Below are positions 4,988-6,318 of a stretch of DNA of 6,318 nucleotides, in pieces. The position numbers and the translations under genes were made by a program. Source of the DNA: JAOPZY01 sp036495025 (GTDB lineage: Bacteria; Actinomycetota; CADDZG01; JAHWKV01; JAOPZY01); the NCBI GenBank assembly GCA_036495025.1, contig DASXNO010000362.1, positions 1 through 6,318 of the forward strand, in the 5' to 3' direction. The notes beneath the pieces are model-generated. The model was not told the DNA's origin and searched no databases. It saw only the letters and a list, made by a program, of their open reading frames with translations. Numbering within the stretch: the first letter of the stretch is position 1; each line of letters opens with the position of its first letter.

Positions 4988-5959
4988 TCAGTCCCAGGAA
5001 GCGTCCGCCCAGTGGCCGAGAGCGACCGAGAGGGCGTGCGCGAGCACTGGTGCCCGTTCCACGACGGTGCTCGCCGGCCCGATCTCGACCAGCACGGCAG
5101 GCATCCGTGTCTCACGCAGGAGCGGGACCGACATGCCCTGAACGCCCGCGTCCTCCACCTCCAAGGCCCGGGGAACGGTGCCCTGGACGAGCTCGGCCAG
5201 GCGGCGGCCGCCGGGGGACTCGTCATGGGTCCCCGACCAGAAGGCAGTCCGGCACGAGGAGGTCGAGGGATTGAGCCGCAGGGCGATGAACACGTCGACG
5301 CCCAGCTCGTTGGCCTCTTTGGCCTGGATGGACGCGTCGGGGTGGTGGAACTCGCTGACCCGGGTCCCGCCCAAGGTGAGCCGGCGCCGCAGGGCACCGG
5401 TGACGCTGCCGAGCCCACCGCTCTCGCCGACCGCGACATGCCGACCGCGCAGGGTGGGTGGCGAGTCCCGCAGAACCGCGCGTTCGCGGACGAGCGAGAC
5501 CAACGCCTGGTCGCTGTGGCGGCTCTCGAGGCGCAACAGCTCGCTGAGGGTTGCCGCGCCGACGATGGCGTCGACCGGCACGCCTGCGTTGCGCTGGAAC
5601 TCGCCGAGCGCCCACACCGTGGCGTCGCCGAAGATGCCGTCGATGCGGCCCGTGTCGAACCCGAGAGAGCACAGGCGCTGTTGGAGCTCGGCCACGTCGT
5701 CACCCCGCAGCATGGGGGTCCGGCGGTACAAGAAGCGGTCGCCCAGCCGAAAACCCGCCTCGACCAGGGTGTTCCATGTCTGCGCGCCGCAGACCCCGTC
5801 GACGCGGAGGCCGCGGAGGCGCTGGAAGGCCTGGACCGAGGCGCGGGTGGCCGGGCCGAAGATGCCGTCGGGATCGACGGGTGCGCCCGGGAGGATGGCG
5901 CTCAGTCGCTGTTGGACGTCGGAGACCGCGGGGCCCCGGTCGCCGATCGCCAGGGGCAG
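4988..5959 (-). CDS. CwlM-like protein: two peptidoglycan-binding domains and a degenerate amidase_3 domain
   Basis: The reading frame has 324 codons when counted from CTG 5959. Residues 5-66 and 83-143 are two PG_binding_1 repeats (GDRGPAVSDVQQRL...DGIFGPATRASVQAFQ; RGDDVAELQQRL...DGIFGDATVWALGEFQ). Residues 172-318 resemble an N-acetylmuramoyl-L-alanine amidase_3 domain, but GES (178-180) replaces the DPGH zinc motif, the second ligand Glu region is largely missing, and ALRLN (226-230) replaces SxHxN. Only the distal Glu is kept (E292 in LVEIG). It is therefore probably not a hydrolase. In Mycobacterium the gene at this place, cwlM, encodes a comparable inactive amidase that regulates MurA, and that role is inferred here. 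No signal peptide is seen. The start is unresolved: no ATG, GTG or TTG lies in frame between the trxA stop and the first domain, and the nearest ones (6184, 6193, 6196) are deep inside trxA. Confidence 0.82.
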   Translation of the reverse strand: MPLAIGDRGPAVSDVQQRLSAILPGAPVDPDGIFGPATRASVQAFQRLRGLRVDGVCGAQTWNTLVEAGFRLGDRFLYRRTPMLRGDDVAELQQRLCSLGFDTGRIDGIFGDATVWALGEFQRNAGVPVDAIVGAATLSELLRLESRHSDQALVSLVRERAVLRDSPPTLRGRHVAVGESGGLGSVTGALRRRLTLGGTRVSEFHHPDASIQAKEANELGVDVFIALRLNPSTSSCRTAFWSGTHDESPGGRRLAELVQGTVPRALEVEDAGVQGMSVPLLRETRMPAVLVEIGPASTVVERAPVLAHALSVALGHWADASWD

Positions 5960-5961
5960 GC

Positions 5962-6288
5962 CTACAGGTACGCCGAGATCTCTTCGAGCAGCGCCGCCTT
6001 GGGCTTCGCCCCGATCAGCCGGGCCGCCGGCTCGCCGTCCTTGAACAGGATCAGCGTCGGGATGCTCATCACGTCGAAGCGGCGTGTCACGTCCAGGTTG
6101 TCGTCGATGTTGAGCTTCGCGATCCGGACCTTGCCCTCCTGCTCCTCGGCTATCTCCTCGAGGACGGGAGTGATCATCTTGCACGGGCCGCACCATTCGG
6201 CCCAGAAGTCCACCAGAACGGGGACGTCAGACCCTTTGACATTCTCGTCAAAGGTAGCGTCGGTGAGGGTCTCAATCTTCTCGCTCAT
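5962..6288 (-). CDS. trxA: Thioredoxin
   Basis: Small cytoplasmic disulfide reductase of 108 residues, the normal length for thioredoxin. The active site is WCGPC at 32-36, with the buried Asp in VDFWAEW (D27). The cis-proline is P77 in SIPTLILF, and the C-terminal half has KDGEPAARLIGAKPK, the usual glycine-containing turn. It reduces protein disulfides such as those of ribonucleotide reductase and peroxiredoxins, using electrons from thioredoxin reductase. The trxB gene would be expected just beyond the window edge, since mycobacteria have trxB-trxC-cwlM in this place. The ATG at 6288 has AAGGAG at 6299-6294, 5 nt upstream. The stop TAG (5964-5962) directly precedes the CwlM-like reading frame, so the two are probably cotranscribed and perhaps translationally coupled. 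Confidence 0.97.
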   Translation of the reverse strand: MSEKIETLTDATFDENVKGSDVPVLVDFWAEWCGPCKMITPVLEEIAEEQEGKVRIAKLNIDDNLDVTRRFDVMSIPTLILFKDGEPAARLIGAKPKAALLEEISAYL

Positions 6289-6299
6289 TCCATCTCCTT
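6289..6299 (-). promoter_or_regulatory. Ribosome binding site of trxA
   Basis: Read on the minus strand, AAGGAG (6299-6294) stands 5 nt before the trxA ATG, which supports this start and strong translation. Confidence 0.8.
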
Positions 6300-6318
6300 G
6301 TCAGCGTGTCCAACGCTC

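Noticed and set aside
4903..5703. Alternative minus-strand frame of 266 codons over the CwlM-like gene
   Set aside because: The product is Arg/Ser/Pro-rich without domain similarity, and it overlaps the frame that holds the conserved repeats.
5178..6044. Open frame of 288 codons on the plus strand opposite the CwlM-like gene
   Set aside because: Its product is a Ser/Arg/Pro-rich shadow; the minus strand encodes recognisable peptidoglycan-binding repeats and thioredoxin.
6301..6318. Possible C-terminus of an upstream minus-strand gene (frame reading ERWTR then stop), perhaps trxB
   Set aside because: Eighteen bases are too few to support a gene call, although trxB would be expected here.

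Overview
The window is high-GC bacterial DNA with a gene order I recognise as the origin-proximal cluster of actinobacteria: yidC, jag, rsmG, parA and parB on the plus strand, facing a trxA–cwlM-type pair on the minus strand. Mycobacterium has the same neighbourhood (yidC, jag, gidB, parA, parB, then cwlM, trxC). The proteins differ from the mycobacterial ones in several ways: Jag has an N-terminal Jag_N domain and ParA has a long acidic extension. A deeper or less studied actinobacterial lineage, for example Acidimicrobiia-like, is therefore plausible, but that placement is inference.

Layout. Positions 2-526 hold the 3' end of yidC, the last membrane segments plus a basic tail of about 100 residues. 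Positions 530-1603 hold jag: Jag_N, a low-complexity linker of about 145 residues, then KH and R3H domains. rsmG follows at about 1611-2348. These three are nearly abutting and look like one operon. The gap 2349-2565 contains two parS sites 48 bp apart and a good promoter candidate just after them. Then come parA (to 3867) and parB (3842-4810), which overlap by 26 nt and share a consensus ribosome binding site. The 177-bp gap 4811-4987, between convergent operons, holds several inverted repeats, including likely terminators. On the minus strand lie a CwlM-like degenerate amidase (4988 to about 5959) and thioredoxin (5962-6288).

How the genes work together. YidC inserts membrane proteins, and Jag is an RNA-binding partner usually encoded beside it. 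RsmG modifies 16S rRNA. ParA and ParB with parS segregate and organise the origin. The thioredoxin and CwlM-like pair links redox balance and cell-wall control to the same locus, as in mycobacteria.

The points most worth checking are these. The CwlM-like protein lacks the amidase zinc ligands and has no canonical start codon after trxA. jag contains a strong internal in-frame start just before its KH-R3H half. ParA has an unusual N-terminal extension of about 140-175 residues. A dyad of DnaA-box-like half-sites sits after parB. I saw no mobile element, CRISPR array, tRNA or rRNA, and no wholly new multi-gene system.
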